Below, in pieces: positions 59,797 to 64,000 of a stretch of 64,000 nucleotides of DNA (its first letter is position 1; each line of letters opens with the position of its first letter). The position numbers and the translations under genes were made by a program. Origin of the DNA: Corbicula japonica (taxonomy: Eukaryota > Mollusca > Bivalvia > Venerida > Cyrenidae); assembly GCA_038501625.1 (NCBI GenBank), contig JAZAYU010000116.1, positions 1,302,001-1,366,000 on the forward strand. Direction: 5' to 3'. The notes beneath the pieces were generated by a model. The model was given only the letters and a program-made list of their open reading frames with translations, was not told the DNA's origin and made no database searches.

Positions 59797-60670
59797 CTTC
59801 AACCCGGGTATCAGATCAATTCTACCGAGTGACAAAATCGCCAATAACTAAATCTCACTGAGACCATGTGTAAAGTAAGTTATCGGTTTATCATCAAAAA
59901 GTTTTACAAATTGATCACGCCATGCTTTTTTTGCCAGTAAATTCCCCCTTCTGCTTCATGGAACTGCAGATTTCTAAACGACAGGTATATTTCACTAAGC
60001 CCTAGCGAATTTATAAAACGGCAGTCTATGCTATTATACAATGGGAATGATTAAATTTTCCAATAGTGCTTACAGACTTATGCAGATTATCAGATCTATG
60101 GAGCAATTTCCTATAAAACGCAGAATTCAACACAAACTTCCGTATTCAAATCGCGATAAAATGTTAATTATCCCTTCTACCAGTCCAGAAATCAACGGAT
60201 AGGTGCAGAATTCATTTGGCTTTTAAAATCAGCCGATATTTCTTTCCAAGAGTGAACCAAAAATTGCGAAAATTATAATTTCTTACACCGCTGCCAAATA
60301 TATAAAAAAAATTACAGTGTCTGCGTCTGGATGTGCCGTCCGCTCCTGGATCTGCCGGTTGACGGGTGTGTAGATGCGAGATGATCTTCTAGACCCCTAA
60401 CATTTTTAAAAGATCATATTTCTAGAAAAGACAACCTGGTAAAACCTGCCGCATGCTGCCGCTTTCAAGTGATCTCAAGAACCATAGTAGAAGATGTATC
60501 CGAATATTTGAACAATTTAGGTTTTCAGATGGTTTCTCTTTAGTATGTTACCGATAACTTGACTGTCTCATGACATCAAGGTAATTTAAATATGGTATAT
60601 TAGCAAAGTGGTTTACAACTTTGATATTACCATGTTTCATGATGAGTATTGATCACAGGGAAATATTATA

Positions 60671-60856
60671 CTCGAGGGATAAAGAAACGCTTGGTAAACT
60701 TTGAAGATGATAGTAGTTTTCCCGTTTCACGCTTTCCTTCGGAGACATCGTTGCACTCCTATCACGCCACATTCCTTATCAGATTTTCATTGTTCTGATG
60801 TACGCATTCGCAAGATATTGCAAATAATGTCACCCTGCGTTTCTTTTTTCTTCGAG
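60671..60856. mobile_element. MITE with CTCGAG-type terminal inverted repeats, copy 2
   Basis: Left end CTCGAGGGATAAAGAAACGC, inverted right end CTCGAAGAAAAAAGAAACGC, flanked by TA on both sides (60669-60670, 60857-60858). Shares its core with 6651-6880. Confidence 0.75.
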
Positions 60857-61233
60857 TATATTTAACTCGCCCATATCTACCGTAAAATCATTCTGGGCTA
60901 CATACACATAGTATAATTGATTGTCTATTACAGTTACCCATGACCAGTTAAAATGTTATTGTGCATCATTTGCAATAAAAGTTAATATTTTGCTTTGTCA
61001 CTGTATGCCCTTGATCAACCAAGCCTAAACAATCGATATGTGATTATAATGTATAAACTCTCTTCTAACAGTTTATGACCATCCACCCGTTACGGCCTAG
61101 TGAGATAATCAGCTGTTCCAATGCATACGTAGCACCAGTTGAATCACGGAAGTACATGAACATGTATTAGATAGTTATACAACGTTTTTATTTTGGAGTT
61201 ATACAACGTTTTTATTTTAGAATTTTGACAATA

Positions 61234-61249
61234 ATGGCAGCCGAACCAG
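61234..61249 (+). CDS. CRAL-TRIO gene exon 1 (16 coding bases)
   Basis: ATGGCAGCCGAACCAG, donor GTATGT. Very short first coding exon; supported by frame closure with 61663. Confidence 0.65.
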
Positions 61250-61812
61250 GTATGTTCTTATATTAACTGATTAATACAAGTTTAGCATGATCGATTTAAT
61301 ACATTGTAATGATATATTGCCTCTACATTTAAATCGCATTGCTATTTAAACGACATATTGAGATACAAAATTAAATTGAATGCTTTTGCAAGAAAAGATG
61401 CCTTATGAATAGGTGAATTTATATATTAGATTCACAAATTCACTGAATTAAATAGGGAGTTAGTAATTAGTGTAATGTCTGATAGAACTTTTAAAAGCGT
61501 TACAGAATAAGCTGTAGATTTTGATGGTGTCGGGCACATATAATCAATATTATCCTTGCTACTGCTGTAGCCCACTAGCACGCTGTAGTCTTTCTCCCTT
61601 TCAAAACATAATGTAACTGGAGGAAACTAATGTCAATATCGTTTGTGTATATTGGATTTCAGACGATATGAAGTTTGTAAGTAAACTGGATGAAGAAAGT
61701 AAGAAGAAAGCAAGGAAAGAACTGAACGAGTTGAACGACACGGACCGCATCTTGGCAGTTCAGTCGTTCCGACAATGGGTGCTGCAGCAGAAGTGGCTCA
61801 AGACACCGACAG
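61234..61812 (+). CDS. Probable CRAL-TRIO domain lipid-transfer protein (alpha-tocopherol transfer protein-like), first two exons, 3' partial
   Basis: Exons 61234-61249 (MAAEP and one base) and 61663-61812 join in frame with GT-AG splicing to give 55 residues: MAAEPDDMKFVSKLDEESKK, then ARKELNELNDTDRILAVQSF and RQWVLQQKWLKTPT. The pattern K-A-x-x-E-L-N-E ... R-x-x-A-V-x-x-F-R-x-W-V is that of the CRAL-TRIO N-terminal helical domain in TTPA, clavesin and CRALBP relatives, which bind and move small lipids. The lipid-binding domain lies beyond the window, so the ligand cannot be judged. The start is chosen as the only ATG before the split codon. Just upstream (61168-61220) is a short direct duplication of ATACAACGTTTTTATTTT. 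The following intron carries a 94-bp minisatellite. Confidence 0.72.
61663..61812 (+). CDS. CRAL-TRIO gene exon 2
   Basis: 150 bp, acceptor TTTCAG, donor GTAGGC, one base left over. Encodes the CRAL-TRIO N-terminal helices. Confidence 0.75.
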
Positions 61813-61839
61813 GTAGGCTTGTTATACTGCTATCATTGT

Positions 61840-62858
61840 TTTGATCTAGACTCGCACAATATATCAGCACTGGTTCCAATGTTCAGATCTAGCTGATCCG
61901 CTGAACCTTGTACCATTGTTCAGATCTTGACTGACCCGCACAGTATGTCATTCCTAGTACATCTGTTCAGATCCAGACTTACCCTCTCAATATATTCGAC
62001 ATTTTACCATTGTTCAGATCTCGACTGACCCGCACAGTATGTCAGACATTTTACCATTGTTCAGATATCGACTGACCCGCACAGTATGTCAGACATTTTA
62101 CCATTGTTCAGATATCGACTGACCCGCACAGTATGTCATTCCTAGTACAACCATTCAGATCCAGACTTACCCTCTCAATATATTCGACATATATATTATC
62201 AATGTTCAGATCTTGACTGACCCGCACAGTATGTCAGTCCTAGTACAACTATTCAGATCCAGACTTACCCTCTCAATATATTCGGCATTTTATCATTGTT
62301 CAGATCTTGACTGACCCGCACAGTATGTCAGTCCTAGTACAACTATTCAGACCCAGACTTACCCTCTCAATATATTCGACATTTTACCATTGTTCAGATC
62401 TTGACTGACCCACACAGTATGTCATTCCTAGTACATCTGTTCAGATCCAGACTTACCCTCTCAATATATTCGACATTTTACCATTGTTCAGATCTTGACT
62501 GACCCGCACAGTATGTCAGTCCTAGTACAACTATTCAGACCCAGACTTACCCACTCAATATATTCGACATTTTACCATTGTTCAGATCTTGACTGACCCA
62601 CACAGTATGTCATTCCTAGTACATCTGTTCAGATCCAGACTTACCCTCTCAATATATTCGACATTTTACCATTGTTCAGATCTTGAATGGCCCGCACAGT
62701 ATGTCAGTCCTAGTACAACTATTCAGATCCAGACTTACCCTCTCAATATATTCGACATTTTACCATTGTTCAGATCTTGACTGACCCGCACAGTATGTCA
62801 GTCCTAGTACAACTATTCAGACCCAGACTTACCCTCTCAATATATTCGACATTTTACT
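61840..62858. repeat. Minisatellite, 94-bp unit made of two related halves
   Basis: Units begin TTCAGATCTTGACTGACC and contain a second, related half, TTCAGATCCAGACTTACC, about 47 bp later, then CTCTCAATATATTCGACATT. Regular 94-bp spacing from about 62205 to 62858; the left part (61840-62130) is more irregular, with shortened units. Unit variants (CCCGCACAG / CCCACACAG) alternate, implying array-level homogenisation. Confidence 0.92.
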
Positions 62859-63430
62859 TCTATGAAGCTGCGGCGATGCAGGAGTCCCTTTATTTGGTTG
62901 TTGAACACAGCTGTCTATTGATTTGTAACTTTTATTCTTTGTAGTTTATAATATAACAATTGTTGATCCACAAGTAAAATTTAACAACATTAATTAAAAC
63001 TTTAGTCTGATTTGTGCACAGTGGTTAATCCTACTGTCACAGTAGAAGGTAAAATCCGTTCTATGTGTTACTTCAGAAGGCAAAATCCATTCTCCATTTA
63101 ACATGTTTTGCATTGCGTTTTATAAGGCAATAATAACTTGTTGACACATGTTGAGACATATGCTCGAAACCATATATAGTAATTAGTTTTAAGTAAACAA
63201 TACAAGTGTCAAAATATATAGAAAGTCACAGAAGGCAAATCCTTTCATATTGTGATTAAATATTACTGATTAAGATCAAGGTGTTATAAACAATGATTGG
63301 CATTTGATTAGTTAACTTTACTCTAGTACTTCTTAACATATTTGAGGATTAACTACGAGAATACGAATTTGATACTCAAATAAAAATAGGAATTTAATTT
63401 AAATGCAAAAATATAAATATTTGCTGCATA

Positions 63431-63600
63431 ATATTACCATTGTTCAGATCTTGAATGGCCCGCTCAGTATGTCAGTCTTAGCTCAGACTCAGCTATATAC
63501 TGTAGATCCGTTTAACACGTCAGTCCTTGTACACTGATCAGATCCAGACAAAACCTCTCCACATTAGTCATAGTAAAACCGATCAGATCAAGAGTGAGCT
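63431..63600. repeat. Detached degenerate copies of the 94-bp unit
   Basis: TTACCATTGTTCAGATCTTG, GGCCCGCTCAGTATGTCAGT and CTGATCAGATCCAGAC lie about 570 bp from the main array. 62860-63430 between them is AT-rich with nothing recognised. Confidence 0.7.
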
Positions 63601-63917
63601 CTCAACACGTCAGTACTAGGCTGGAGGTTATAAAACTGAGATTGGAAATCCCTGTCATTGAACCTGTTTAAGACATAATTACGGTTAATGAAAAAAGTAA
63701 GAAGAAATTTAACAGCTGTGTTGTATGCAAAATTATGTAAGTAGCAGTTCAGGCCGTGGGTTTCAAAACTGGTAAAGTAAGCCAATCCTTTGCATCAACT
63801 GGTTTTGACATTGCAATACTTTCCGTAAGACCAAAAAAATCTTGTTTCTGAGGCCCCGCCTGATTTGTTTTTAAGCACCCGCTTCAAAATTTTGATTCAT
63901 ACAACGAGGCCAATATT

Positions 63918-64000
63918 TTCTCTGTGGTCTAGTGGCTAGCGTGTTTGGGCTTGCATGCAATGTCCTGTCACAACTCTAAGTTGGAGCCCAATCGAGGAAA
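63918..64000 (+). repeat. tRNA-like sequence, probably the head of a SINE cut by the window edge
   Basis: TCTGTGGTCTAGTGGCTAGC carries a good Pol III A box (TGGTCTAGTGG), followed about 50 nt later by AGTTGGAGCCCAATC, an imperfect B box. This spacing fits a tRNA-derived SINE head or a tRNA pseudogene. The tail is outside the window. Confidence 0.45.

Overview
This is a piece of an animal nuclear genome, most likely from a bivalve mollusc. The evidence is vertebrate-like split genes with GT-AG introns, about 5% coding density, and many bivalve-type repeats: tandem-repeat-bearing 'pearl/CvA-like' elements with ACGG microsatellites, palindromic MITEs and minisatellites. No bacterial, phage or organellar features were seen. 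The species cannot be fixed from sequence alone.

Three protein genes are supported. (1) Positions 600-7658, minus strand: 11 in-frame coding exons (518 codons) of a TSNAXIP1 ortholog (translin-associated factor X-interacting protein 1, a coiled-coil protein). The C-terminal exons lie beyond the left edge and the 5'-most exon could not be placed. (2) Positions 17644-53963, plus strand: a complete 12-exon gene for a RANBP9/RANBP10 ortholog (624 residues; SPRY, LisH, CTLH and CRA domains), a subunit of the CTLH/GID E3 ubiquitin ligase. Every splice phase closes and the reading frame runs from ATG to stop. (3) From 61234, plus strand: the first two coding exons of a probable CRAL-TRIO lipid-transfer protein that continues past the right edge. 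Genes 1 and 2 diverge head to head, the arrangement of TSNAXIP1 and RANBP10 on human 16q22.1, so this looks like very old microsynteny. A cluster of CCAAT boxes just upstream of gene 2 may be the remaining promoter.

The rest is intron and intergenic DNA full of repeats. Between genes 1 and 2 (7.7-17.6 kb) lie pearl-like arrays, a 1.2-kb TA-flanked element, and a 260-bp tandem block whose third unit is split by a 1-kb insertion carrying a decayed PHD-like zinc finger. Intron 1 of gene 2 holds an 0.8-kb hAT-like element with a perfect 8-bp target duplication and a 1.7-kb element with a 9-bp one. Intron 2 holds a 2.6-kb, 22-bp-unit minisatellite. Intron 4 holds a 1.1-kb TA-flanked element and intron 5 a 2.4-kb two-array element. 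Intron 8 holds an apparent three-deep nest of transposons (41.87-47.67 kb) including a 2.9-kb foldback element, with a tRNA-like sequence next to it. Intron 2 of gene 3 contains a 94-bp-unit minisatellite. I found no unknown protein-coding system; the novelty is in conserved gene order and in how the mobile elements are built and nested.
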